A DNA stretch of 48,943 nt from CAZHPA01 sp964533945 (GTDB lineage: Bacteria > Bacillota > Clostridia > Lachnospirales > WRBF01): contig CAZHPA010000011.1 in NCBI GenBank assembly GCA_964533945.1, forward strand, positions 1 through 48,943, in the 5' to 3' direction. Under the pieces are notes generated by a model, which saw only the letters and a list, made by a program, of their open reading frames with translations, was not told where the DNA came from and ran no database searches. Every line of letters starts with the position of its first letter. Within the stretch, counting starts at the first letter, position 1. Both the position numbers and the translations under genes were made by a program. Shown one piece after another: positions 31,987 to 40,385 of this stretch.

Positions 31987-32385
31987 TTATTTAATAACTG
32001 TTTTTTCTTGCTGCTTGGCAATTTTCATTGCTTCTTTCCATGTATCCCTTAATTCACGCAATAAATCTCGCACTTCTTCTAAAATTTTAATATCTTTTGA
32101 AATATTTGCATCAATAAGACGGCGGTAAATGTAATCATACATAGATGCAAGGTATTTAGAAACTTCAAAGTCCATATTAAGCGTAAGCTGAAATTCAACT
32201 ATTATGTCTTCAACCCTAATAATAAGATTGCTTGTTTTTTCTATATCTTTAGCTTCCAAAGCTATAATTGCTTGATTGCAAAATTTTAAAGCACCTTCAT
32301 AAAGCATTAAAGTTAATTCTTCTTTTGTTGCTGTAAATAAAACATTTTCTTTAAGCTTTTCGTATGGATTATTCATCCTTTTCAT
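31987..32385 (-). CDS. fliS: Flagellar secretion chaperone FliS-like
   Basis: This helical protein of 132 residues has the FliS signature NNPYEKLKENVLFTATKEELTLMLYEGALKFCNQA. Later helices, with VEFQLTLNMDFEVSKYLASMYDYIYRRLI, form the four-helix bundle that caps flagellin until export. ATG at 32385 follows AGGGGG with 8 bases between. GTG at 32394 would overlap that site. No other flagellar gene is in the window, so it is an isolated copy and may serve a different secreted protein. A TATAAT on the minus strand at 32436-32431 may be its -10 element. Confidence 0.85.
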   Translation of the reverse strand: MKRMNNPYEKLKENVLFTATKEELTLMLYEGALKFCNQAIIALEAKDIEKTSNLIIRVEDIIVEFQLTLNMDFEVSKYLASMYDYIYRRLIDANISKDIKILEEVRDLLRELRDTWKEAMKIAKQQEKTVIK

Positions 32386-32468
32386 GTGCTTCACCCCCTA
32401 TATGCATTTTCTCATTTTTGCATTAAATCTATTATACCAAGTTTTCTAAGTTTTGAATACACAACTGC

Positions 32469-32497
32469 TTGATATTTTTCTGTAAATATGTTATATT
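32469..32497 (+). promoter_or_regulatory. Promoter of the hom-thrB-lysC operon
   Basis: TTGATA (32469-32474) and TATATT (32492-32497) are spaced by 17 bases. The leader is about 65 bases and holds an A-rich run of AAAAAAGAT repeats before the ribosome binding site. I see no T-box or amino-acid riboswitch. Confidence 0.6.
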
Positions 32498-32571
32498 TCC
32501 CACATACATTTTTCGGCAGTGTTTCTTAAAAAAGATAAAAAAGATAAAAAGATAAACAGGAGTTGAATTAA

Positions 32572-33801
32572 TTGGCTGAAATAGCATTGCTAGGATATGG
32601 AACAGTTGGTTCTGGCGTTTTTTCTGTTTTAGAAACAAACAGATTGTCTATAGACAAAAAAGCTTCTGAACCAATACGAATTAAATATATACTTGATTTG
32701 CGCAGCTTTGACAATGAGCCTCAATTAAACCGCCTATTAACTAAAAACTTTGAAGATATTTTAAACGATGATGACGTTTCTGTTGTTGTTGAAGCTATGG
32801 GCGGAATAGAGCCTGCATACACTTACGTTAAGCAAGCTTTATTAAAAGGAAAAAGCTGTGTAACATCAAACAAAGAACTTGTTGCACTATATGGTGCAGA
32901 GCTTTTGCAAATTGCAAGGGAAAGAAACATAAATTTTCTTTTTGAAGCAAGCGTTGGCGGAGGTATTCCAATAATCCGTCCACTAAACCAATCTTTAACG
33001 GCAGATGAAATTAAAGAAATAAGGGGAATTTTAAACGGCACAACTAACTATATATTAACAAAAATGTCAAGCGAATCTAAAAGCTTTGAAACTGCTTTAA
33101 AAGAAGCGCAAGAAAAAGGATATGCCGAACGAAACCCAGAAGCCGACGTTTGTGGATACGATAGTTGCCGCAAAATAGCAATTTTGCTTTCACTTGCATT
33201 AGGAAAGCATGTTGACTACAAAGAAATATACACAGAAGGCATAACATCAATAACAAAATCCGATATTAGTTATGCCAAAGCAATAGGTTGCGTCATAAAA
33301 TTAATTGCAACAGCTAAAATTGAAGACAAAGATGCCGTTGCCTATGTTTGCCCCACTTTAATTAAAAACAGCAATCCCCTTTCTGTTGTTGATGATGTAT
33401 TTAATGCTATATTTGTTAAAGGAAACGTAATTGATGAAGTTATGTTTTATGGAAGGGGCGCAGGCAAGCTTCCAACTGCAAGTGCTGTTGTTGCCGATAT
33501 AGTTGATGCTGTTAAACATAGAAACGTTAACATTATGCATTTTTGGGCTGCTGAAAAACATCAAATAATTCCAATGGAAGATGTTTTAGTTTCAAAGCTT
33601 GTAAGAGTTTCGTATGAAAATGAACAAAGCTGTAAAGAACAAATAGCTTCTTGTTTTGGAGATGTTCAATTAATTAAGCTAATAGACGGCGAACTTGGAT
33701 TTATAACGCCTAAAATTAAACAAAATGATTTAAAAGACAAACTATTGACTATTGAACAAAAAGGTTTTAAAATTCTATCTTCTATTTTAATTGACGCTTA
33801 A
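32572..33801 (+). CDS. hom: Homoserine dehydrogenase
   Basis: This enzyme of 409 residues reduces aspartate semialdehyde to homoserine for threonine and methionine synthesis. The NAD(P)-binding start is EIALLGYGTVGSGV. The catalytic domain shows TSNKELVALYG, EASVGGGIPIIRPL, RGILNGTTNYIL and ADVCGYDSCRKIAIL. A C-terminal ACT-like regulatory region (about 345-409) is present but diverged. The start is TTG at 32572 with AGGAG 9 bases upstream. It heads an operon with homoserine kinase and aspartate kinase. Confidence 0.95.
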   Translation: MAEIALLGYGTVGSGVFSVLETNRLSIDKKASEPIRIKYILDLRSFDNEPQLNRLLTKNFEDILNDDDVSVVVEAMGGIEPAYTYVKQALLKGKSCVTSNKELVALYGAELLQIARERNINFLFEASVGGGIPIIRPLNQSLTADEIKEIRGILNGTTNYILTKMSSESKSFETALKEAQEKGYAERNPEADVCGYDSCRKIAILLSLALGKHVDYKEIYTEGITSITKSDISYAKAIGCVIKLIATAKIEDKDAVAYVCPTLIKNSNPLSVVDDVFNAIFVKGNVIDEVMFYGRGAGKLPTASAVVADIVDAVKHRNVNIMHFWAAEKHQIIPMEDVLVSKLVRVSYENEQSCKEQIASCFGDVQLIKLIDGELGFITPKIKQNDLKDKLLTIEQKGFKILSSILIDA

Positions 33802-33825
33802 AAAGCTTTGAAAGGCATGGTGTTT

Positions 33826-34731
33826 ATGCTACACATAAAAGTTCCGGCAACAACAGCAAATATGGGCTCTGGCTTTGATTGCATTGGAATGGCTCTTTCG
33901 CTATACAACAACGTTTACATTGAAAGTTGCGAGGAAAAATTAATTATTGATGTAAAAAATAAGCAAAATCAGGAAATTCCAACCGATAGCTCGAATTTAA
34001 TATATAAGTCGATAGTTAGTTTTTATGAGCAGTTTGGAATAAAAAACCAACTACCAAACATTAAAATAACACAAGAAGACTATATACCAATTGCAAGAGG
34101 GCTTGGAAGTAGCGCTGCTTGCATTGTTTCTGGGCTTCTTGCAGCAAACGAATTGTCGGGCTTAAAGCTTTCGATTGATGAACTTGCAAATATTGCCGCC
34201 AAAATTGAAATGCACCCCGATAACGTTGCCCCTGCCATTTTTGGGGGAATTGTTTTTGGCGTTATGACAAATTCGGGGTTACAATATATTAAACTTGATA
34301 ATGAAAATATACGCAAACTTAAATTTGCCGTAATAATACCCGAATTTCCACTTTTAACAGAAGAAGCAAGAGGAGTTTTACCAAAACAAATTTCTTTAAA
34401 GCAAGGCGTATTTAACGCTTCAAGAACAGCTTTAATGGCAGCAGCGTTTTCAACAGGGCAATTTGAAAAGCTTTCGGTTGCAATGGACGATTGCTTCCAT
34501 CAGCCATACCGCTCACAAATTATTAAAAATATGAACAATATTTTTAATAGCGCAAAGCAAAACAATGCTATAGGCGTTTTTTTAAGCGGCGCAGGCCCAA
34601 CTATTATTGCAGTTACAGAAGATGATAAATTCGTAACTAATATTAACAAATATTTGCAAACGCTTGACGAAAAATGGAATGCAGCATTTATTGAGCCTGA
34701 TTTTGTGGGGGCAACAGTTACTTGCCTTTAA
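33826..34731 (+). CDS. thrB: Homoserine kinase
   Basis: This GHMP-family kinase of 301 residues phosphorylates homoserine. The motifs are KVPATTANMGSGFDCIGMAL, the ATP loop PIARGLGSSAACIVSGLLAANEL and the C-terminal FLSGAGPTIIAV. ATG at 33826 begins at the conserved N-terminus. In-frame starts at 33808 or 33817 would add residues not typical of the family and sit on the AAAGG site. It follows hom by 24 bases. Threonine synthase is not in this window. Confidence 0.94.
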   Translation: MLHIKVPATTANMGSGFDCIGMALSLYNNVYIESCEEKLIIDVKNKQNQEIPTDSSNLIYKSIVSFYEQFGIKNQLPNIKITQEDYIPIARGLGSSAACIVSGLLAANELSGLKLSIDELANIAAKIEMHPDNVAPAIFGGIVFGVMTNSGLQYIKLDNENIRKLKFAVIIPEFPLLTEEARGVLPKQISLKQGVFNASRTALMAAAFSTGQFEKLSVAMDDCFHQPYRSQIIKNMNNIFNSAKQNNAIGVFLSGAGPTIIAVTEDDKFVTNINKYLQTLDEKWNAAFIEPDFVGATVTCL

Positions 34732-34760
34732 AAATTAGGAAATATAAGGAGGAATAACTT

Positions 34761-35978
34761 TTGATAGTTCAAAAATTCGGCGGAAGCTCTGTTGCTAATG
34801 CCGAACGCATATTAAACGTTGCAAATCGAATTGCAGAAACATATAAAAAAGACAATAAAATTGTTGTTGTTTTATCGGCACAAGGCAAAACAACAGATTC
34901 ATTAATTGAAAAAGCAAAGGAAATAAACGAAAACCCTTCTAAAAGAGAACTTGATATGCTTCTTTCAACAGGAGAACAACAATCAATTTCGCTTTTGGCA
35001 ATGGCGCTTCATAAACTTGGGCTTTCGGCAATTTCTTTAACAGGTTATCAAGCCGGCATTGTTTCATCTTCAAATTATTCAAATGCAAGAATAAAGAGAA
35101 TTAATTGTGAAAGAATTAATTCAGAGCTTGACAAAAACAGTATTGTTATAGTTGCAGGGTTTCAAGGCTACAACCGAAGTGACGACATAACAACACTTGG
35201 ACGCGGGGGTTCAGATACAACGGCAGTTGCTATTGCCGCTGCACTTAACGCCGACTTATGCGAAATATATACAGATGTTGACGGGGTGTATACAGCAGAC
35301 CCAAGAGTTGTTAAAAACGCAAAAAAGCTTCCAGAAATAAGCTATGATGAAATGTTAGAGCTTGCGTCTTTAGGAGCAAAAGTACTTCATAATCGGTCTG
35401 TTGAACTTGCAAAAAAATACAATGTTAAGCTTGTCGTCCGCTCCAGTTTAACTTCTGATTGCGGAACGATAGTTAAGGAGGAATCTAAGTTGGAAAACAC
35501 ATATATTTCAGGGCTTGCAATAGATAAAGATGTTGCAAGAATTTCAATTGTTGGCATTAAAGATGAGCCGGGAATGGCGTTTAAAATATTTTCATTGCTT
35601 GCAAGAAATAAAATTACAGTTGATATAATTTTACAATCTATAGGACGGCAAAGTACAAAAGATATATCATTTACAGTATCTAAAAGTGACCTTCAAGAAA
35701 GTATTAGCCTTTTAGAAAAGAATAAAGATTTAATAGGCTATGACCATGTTAGTTACGATGATAAAATTGCCAAAATTTCCGTTGTTGGGGCAGGAATGGC
35801 AACAAACCCCGGCGTTGCGGCGGCAATGTTTGAAGCGTTGTATGATGCAAGCATTAATATTAATATGATTTCAACTTCTGAAATTAAAATTTCAGTTTTA
35901 ATTGATGAAAGAGAATCTGCACGTGCGGCAAATTACATCCATGATAAATATTTTGAGCAAAATATTAATTATAAATAG
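34761..35978 (+). CDS. lysC: Aspartate kinase
   Basis: This protein of 405 residues catalyses the first step of the aspartate family pathway. The kinase domain (about 1-245) shows KFGGSSVANAERI, STGEQQSISLLAMAL, TTLGRGGSDTTAVAIAAAL and EIYTDVDGVYTADPR. Two ACT domains follow (about 265-330 and 345-405), with SIVGIKDEPGMAFKIF and SVVGAGMATNPGVAAAMFEAL, which would give feedback control by lysine or threonine. The start is TTG at 34761 with AAGGAGG at ideal spacing. The internal GGAGG-TTG at about 35477-35490 resembles the site used to make the separate beta subunit in Bacillus. Confidence 0.95.
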   Translation: MIVQKFGGSSVANAERILNVANRIAETYKKDNKIVVVLSAQGKTTDSLIEKAKEINENPSKRELDMLLSTGEQQSISLLAMALHKLGLSAISLTGYQAGIVSSSNYSNARIKRINCERINSELDKNSIVIVAGFQGYNRSDDITTLGRGGSDTTAVAIAAALNADLCEIYTDVDGVYTADPRVVKNAKKLPEISYDEMLELASLGAKVLHNRSVELAKKYNVKLVVRSSLTSDCGTIVKEESKLENTYISGLAIDKDVARISIVGIKDEPGMAFKIFSLLARNKITVDIILQSIGRQSTKDISFTVSKSDLQESISLLEKNKDLIGYDHVSYDDKIAKISVVGAGMATNPGVAAAMFEALYDASININMISTSEIKISVLIDERESARAANYIHDKYFEQNINYK

Positions 35979-36004
35979 CATAAGCAGCAGGGAATGAATG
36001 CAAT

Positions 36005-36118
36005 ATGATTTTCAAGCTATTAATGAAGTTTATACCAGAAGTTGAACCTTTACCAGATGAAGTAATTGCTATTAAAAATCTTGATTAAGCTATTTCTAAA
36101 GGCGAACTTTTAAGGTAA
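36005..36118 (+). pseudogene. Decayed short ORF remnant
   Basis: The frame beginning ATG at 36005 encodes MIFKLLMKFIPEVEPLPDEV and then IAIKNLD, a stop, and AISKGELLR followed by a second stop. The segment reads like the C-terminal tail of a small antitoxin-like protein interrupted by a nonsense codon. It has no ribosome binding site that I can see. I call it a remnant with low confidence. Confidence 0.35.
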
Positions 36119-36157
36119 AATGCCATTAATTGGAACTAATATATTTCAAATAAAAAC

Positions 36158-36194
36158 AAAAGGAAAGCGCTGTAAATAGATGCTTTCCTTTTTT
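36158..36194. terminator. Bidirectional terminator between the lysC and pectin operons
   Basis: AAAAGGAAAGC (36158-36168) pairs with GCTTTCCTTTT, followed by a T-run on the plus strand. On the minus strand the stem is followed by TTTTGTTTTTA. It ends both the threonine/lysine operon and the long minus-strand pectin operon. Confidence 0.88.
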
Positions 36195-36203
36195 AGTTGG
36201 CAC

Positions 36204-37256
36204 TTAACTCCAAACTTGCTTTTTTGAACATATTTCTTTACTTTCCTGCACCGCTTTATGCATTAAAAGTGAAATATATGTGTCTTGCAAGGCATCTTCT
36301 AATTTGTAAAATTCAAGCCCTTCGCATAAATATTTATGCATACCTTCAATACAACGCATTATTGCACTTTCATCGTCATTAAGGCTTACACTTGCATATG
36401 GGTTTATATCAAATATGGCGTTATTTAGCTTTAACACAGAACGTCCATCGGCATTTATATGCTGCTTTAAATAGTCTTTTTGTGGTACGTTGTTGCTATC
36501 TGTCCAAAGCAGTGTATTATCAAAAATTTCGCCCCTTATTCCTTGTACGCAAAAGTGCCTTGAGCGTATACGTGAATGATATTGCACACCCGAAAAGTCG
36601 TAAAACGCCCGTTTTCCGCTCTCAAATTCAAACGATATTACATAGCGGCTGGCAGTTTGCATTTTGCCAGATTTATGCACTCCGACTCTTGAACCTGTTT
36701 CAATTAGCGTATAGTCAAAGCATTGTCCGTTTATTCGTACGTTTTCAAAACCACAATTTAAAAATTTGCGTATTAAGCTAACAGCATGGTAATCGTGGGC
36801 ATCTGAAATCATTATGGTATATGGTTCTCCTATAAAGCCTTGCTGTACAATATTAAACTTGGCTGAATATAGCGGCATAAGATGATATTGCTCGGCTACT
36901 TGAATTTTGGCATTTTGTTTGCATTTTAATTGCCACAATTCTGCTAGTTCGGAAACTGCAAGAGCAGGTGGCGTTTCACTAAGTACAGGCAACCCTAGTT
37001 TCACGCATTGCTTTATTACATCAAATATATTTGGCTTGCTTACGCATACTACTATAAAATCAGGTTTTAATGCCGCCGCTTGTTCAAGCGAAAACAACAC
37101 AGGTATGTTGTATGTTTTGTGGAAATATTGAGCTTTTTGTTCGTTTCTTACAACAACGCAACTTAATTCCAGCCGCTCTGGCAACGCTTGAGCAATACGC
37201 ACAAAAAATTCAGAACGCCATCCACTTCCTATTATTGCAAACTTAATTCTACTCAT
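36204..37256 (-). CDS. Gfo/Idh/MocA family oxidoreductase, ETP variant
   Basis: This protein of 350 residues has an N-terminal Rossmann fold (FAIIGSGWRSEFFVRIA, about 4-120) and a C-terminal alpha/beta domain. The usual EKP motif, whose Lys is catalytic, reads SETPPALA here, so the Lys is replaced by Thr. It is thus either a subfamily with different chemistry or a non-catalytic partner. It is the last gene of the pectin operon, 17 bases after a second oxidoreductase with a normal EKP. The substrate is unknown, though context points to a uronate or rhamnogalacturonan-derived sugar. Confidence 0.82.
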   Translation of the reverse strand: MSRIKFAIIGSGWRSEFFVRIAQALPERLELSCVVVRNEQKAQYFHKTYNIPVLFSLEQAAALKPDFIVVCVSKPNIFDVIKQCVKLGLPVLSETPPALAVSELAELWQLKCKQNAKIQVAEQYHLMPLYSAKFNIVQQGFIGEPYTIMISDAHDYHAVSLIRKFLNCGFENVRINGQCFDYTLIETGSRVGVHKSGKMQTASRYVISFEFESGKRAFYDFSGVQYHSRIRSRHFCVQGIRGEIFDNTLLWTDSNNVPQKDYLKQHINADGRSVLKLNNAIFDINPYASVSLNDDESAIMRCIEGMHKYLCEGLEFYKLEDALQDTYISLLMHKAVQESKEICSKKQVWS

Positions 37257-37273
37257 TAGTTAAAACCCCTTGG

Positions 37274-38404
37274 CTAACTATTTAGTTCATTATTTATTTT
37301 TTGATTTAAAAGCGTTTTATATTCGTCTTCGCTAAAAGGCAATTTTATTTTACGTTCCGTCCAAGCTGATAAGTATGCAGCATTGCAAATTGAAATTGAT
37401 TTTATACATTCTTCACCTGATGCAATTAATGGTTCACCATGTTGTATATGACGAACAAAGTTTTCCATAACCTCTATATATAAGTTACCGTCTTCTTTAT
37501 AAGTTACTTCATAAAAGCTTGAATTTATACCTTCACTGGAAAAGCAACTTGTTGTTTTGCGATATATATTAATGTCTTCACTAAATTTCCAACATTTAAT
37601 TGTATCACCTGATACTAAAAGCTTGCCTTTAGTTCCTACAATTTCTATGCTATCTGAATTATATGAACTATCTGAGCATGGAAACTCTCCTGTAGTTATG
37701 AAAAAAGAAGCACTAAGTTTGTCTGGGTAGTGCATAATAAGCGTTGCTTCATCATCAACGGTTATATTGCTATACCTTCCAAATTGAATGTGTGAAAATA
37801 TGCTTTGCGGCATACCAAACAGCCACTGCCAAATATCCAAGAAGTGCATTCCTTGGTTTATTAATACGCCGCCGCCTTCGCTGTTCCAACTGCTTCTCCA
37901 TAAGCTTGAATTATGATAAGCATTTGTTCTGAAATATTTTGTACATACAAGTGAAATACGCAATAATTTTCCTATTTCTTCGCCTAAAAGCATATTTTTT
38001 AACTGTTTGTAAACGGGATTAGCTCTATTTTGAAACATTAGCCCAAGCGCTACATTTGCATCATTTGCGCCTTTTGCCATGCAAGCCGCTTCAGCTGCTG
38101 TAATAGCAGACGGCTTTTCGCATAACACATGCTTTTTATGATTAAAAGCAATTTGAGCAATAGGTAAATGTTCTTTATGTGGCGCTGCAATTAAAACTGC
38201 TTCAAAAAGATTTGGATTACTAAACAATTCATCTACAGTTTTATACACGCAAACGGATTGTCCGGCTATTTCTTCTATCCATTTTGCAGCTTCGGCATTT
38301 GAAGTTGTTGCACATGCAAGTTCCAAACCAGATACATTGCCTTTTAAAATCCATTCAATATATTTTTTACCCATAGCGCCAGCGCCTATAACTGCTATTT
38401 TCAT
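37274..38404 (-). CDS. Gfo/Idh/MocA family NAD(P)-dependent oxidoreductase
   Basis: A sugar oxidoreductase of 376 residues. The Rossmann start is IAVIGAGAMGKKYIEWI and the catalytic EKP motif is in VLCEKPSAITAAEA. The C-terminal domain carries GGGVLINQGMHFLDIWQWLFG, the segment with the substrate-binding Asp and His of the family. Its ATG overlaps the stop of the TIM-barrel gene by four bases. Probable role: oxidation or reduction of a pectin-derived sugar or keto-sugar; the exact substrate cannot be read from the sequence. Confidence 0.88.
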   Translation of the reverse strand: MKIAVIGAGAMGKKYIEWILKGNVSGLELACATTSNAEAAKWIEEIAGQSVCVYKTVDELFSNPNLFEAVLIAAPHKEHLPIAQIAFNHKKHVLCEKPSAITAAEAACMAKGANDANVALGLMFQNRANPVYKQLKNMLLGEEIGKLLRISLVCTKYFRTNAYHNSSLWRSSWNSEGGGVLINQGMHFLDIWQWLFGMPQSIFSHIQFGRYSNITVDDEATLIMHYPDKLSASFFITTGEFPCSDSSYNSDSIEIVGTKGKLLVSGDTIKCWKFSEDINIYRKTTSCFSSEGINSSFYEVTYKEDGNLYIEVMENFVRHIQHGEPLIASGEECIKSISICNAAYLSAWTERKIKLPFSEDEYKTLLNQKINNELNS

Positions 38405-39240
38405 ACTATGTTGCCTGCAAGCTTTCGCATTGCAAAAACATCAGCGACACAGCAACTAGGTTTAACATGTTCTCTTAATATAGGCATATTGCTTTTGTTT
38501 TTACGCAACCATTCAAAAATCGGGCTATAATTTACAATACCTTCTCCAATATTGCGCCAACATTTTTCTCCTGCTTCAAACACAATATCTTTAACATGAA
38601 CAGCAACAATATGCTCTCCAAGTATTTTTATAAAATCTGCAAATATGTCATCTTGATTGTTAACGTTATGTTCAAGAATCATATTTACAGGGTCGAAAAT
38701 GATTTTCAACTTATTTGAATTTATATCGTCCAGTAAGCGCTGTGCCAACGTTGCACTATTTAATGTATGGTCTGCAACGGGTTCTATGCCTATTACTACA
38801 TTAAGTGCTTCAGCACATTCGGTCATTCTTAATACGCTGTCTAAAAGTTTTTTATAGGTAGCTTCTCTAGGAAGATGAAATAGTTCGTTTTGAGGTGTAG
38901 GGTCAAATTTTGTAGTTTCCGTACCTACAACAGGCACATTTAACGCTTTTGCATGTTTAAGCCCAAGCTTGAAACTTTCTACTTGTTTAAGCCTTAATTC
39001 ATCATCAAGAAGCGATGGTTCTATATAGCAGCCTAAAACGTCAATGTCAACTTTGTTGTTTGAAAACGATTTATATATATCTTCAAGATGTTGTTCTGTT
39101 ACATCTGAAAACTTGTTAATGCCAATTATAGCTTTTGTAAGTGCTAATTGAACTGTGTCAAACCCTGCATTTTTAACTACTTTAGAAAGGTCATGTGCAT
39201 TTGTACGTCCAAAATCATGGGCTCTTGCGCCTATCTTCAT
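38401..39240 (-). CDS. Sugar isomerase/epimerase-like TIM barrel (AP endonuclease 2 family)
   Basis: A xylose-isomerase-like barrel of 279 residues. Metal-binding acidic and His residues are plausible in IGIEPVADHTLNS, KIIFDPVNMILEHN and IVAVHVKDIVFEAGEKCWRNIGEG. Families with this fold include tagatose 3-epimerase, hydroxypyruvate isomerase and IolE/IolI-like enzymes. The gene overlaps both neighbours by four bases, so it is tightly coupled to the GH105 and oxidoreductase genes. The pairing with Gfo/Idh/MocA enzymes suggests a keto-sugar route. The substrate is unknown. Confidence 0.85.
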   Translation of the reverse strand: MKIGARAHDFGRTNAHDLSKVVKNAGFDTVQLALTKAIIGINKFSDVTEQHLEDIYKSFSNNKVDIDVLGCYIEPSLLDDELRLKQVESFKLGLKHAKALNVPVVGTETTKFDPTPQNELFHLPREATYKKLLDSVLRMTECAEALNVVIGIEPVADHTLNSATLAQRLLDDINSNKLKIIFDPVNMILEHNVNNQDDIFADFIKILGEHIVAVHVKDIVFEAGEKCWRNIGEGIVNYSPIFEWLRKNKSNMPILREHVKPSCCVADVFAMRKLAGNIV

Positions 39241-40385
39241 AGATTTGAAGCCTCCTGTCTAATTACTTCTGTAAATGCAAATAAAAACGGCGCTACGCCT
39301 TTTGCATCATTGTCAACCTTCGGTTCTGATATGTAATATTCATATGTGCCATCACGCAGCTTATAGCTTCCTTTGCCTTCATACACCCCAAGCCCTGCCA
39401 CGAGGCATATGTCTTTTAATATAAATTTGCCGTGTTTTGTGTCAAGCTTATTAGCTACTACAGAATCAAAAATGCGCTTGCCATATTTAAAATAATTTTG
39501 TGGCAAATATGAAAGTCTTGCGCCTTTCATTAGAGCATACGCTATAGCGCATGTTCCGCTTGTTTCTATATAGTTTCCTTCACGATTGCCAGCATTTGTA
39601 ACTTGGTAAAACATTCCCGTTTCGCTGTCTGCATTTTTAAGCAATGCATCTAAAAGCTCGTGTAAATGCTTTTGTAGCGTTTCATGCTCAAAGAAAAATT
39701 GCTCGTCTAGTTTTTCTATAGTATCCACAAGCGCCATTGCATACCAACCAAGCGAGCGTGTCCAAAAGTTTTTGCTGCAACCGGTTTGTTTATCAGCCCA
39801 AAACGCCTCACGGCTTTCGTCATAGCCATGATACATAAGCCCTGTTTTAACATCTCTCATAAAGTTATATACATTTTGAAATTGCCAAAATACATCACGG
39901 TAATGTTCATTGTTATTAAAAGTTTTGTCGTATTCAACATAAAATGGCAACGCCATATAAAGACCATCTAACCAAACTTGATTTGGGTATATTTTTTTGT
40001 GCCAAAAGTTGCCCGATTTTGTGCGTGGGTGAGTTTGAAGCTGTAAGTATAAATTTAATATTGCCTTTTTGTACTTTTCTTTTCCTTTAAGCTTGTAAAG
40101 GTCGAATAAAACTTTGCCTTCATTTATGTTATCCAAATTATAGTCTTCGGCGCTGTAGCCTAAAATTGTGCCGTCTTCAGAAATATAATAATCTATAAAC
40201 GAATCGGCAAATTCAATATATGCCCTGTCACCTGTTATGTAATACATTTCAAGTACGGCTTTTATCATGCAGCCATCAATATAGTTCCAAGAAGGTTTAA
40301 TATGCCCAAGCATTCGTTCAACGTTCCAAGCGGGGCATTCGGGTGTTGACTTTTCTAGGAGTGAATCTAAAAACTGCCTAATCAT
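39237..40385 (-). CDS. GH105/GH88 unsaturated uronyl hydrolase
   Basis: An (alpha/alpha)6-barrel enzyme of 382 residues with no signal peptide, so it is cytoplasmic. It removes the 4,5-unsaturated uronic acid from the non-reducing end of lyase products, as Bacillus YteR and YesR do. The catalytic Asp140 lies in the typical QVWLDGLYMALPF segment. GNFWHKKIYP, RSLGWYAMALVDT and TSGTCAIAYALMKG are also family-like. It overlaps GH28 upstream and the TIM-barrel gene downstream by four bases each. Confidence 0.92.
   Translation of the reverse strand: MIRQFLDSLLEKSTPECPAWNVERMLGHIKPSWNYIDGCMIKAVLEMYYITGDRAYIEFADSFIDYYISEDGTILGYSAEDYNLDNINEGKVLFDLYKLKGKEKYKKAILNLYLQLQTHPRTKSGNFWHKKIYPNQVWLDGLYMALPFYVEYDKTFNNNEHYRDVFWQFQNVYNFMRDVKTGLMYHGYDESREAFWADKQTGCSKNFWTRSLGWYAMALVDTIEKLDEQFFFEHETLQKHLHELLDALLKNADSETGMFYQVTNAGNREGNYIETSGTCAIAYALMKGARLSYLPQNYFKYGKRIFDSVVANKLDTKHGKFILKDICLVAGLGVYEGKGSYKLRDGTYEYYISEPKVDNDAKGVAPFLFAFTEVIRQEASNL

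Noticed and set aside
32498..32571. T-box or amino-acid riboswitch in the hom leader
   Set aside because: The leader is about 65 bases, A-rich, and holds no conserved T-box or terminator/antiterminator pair.
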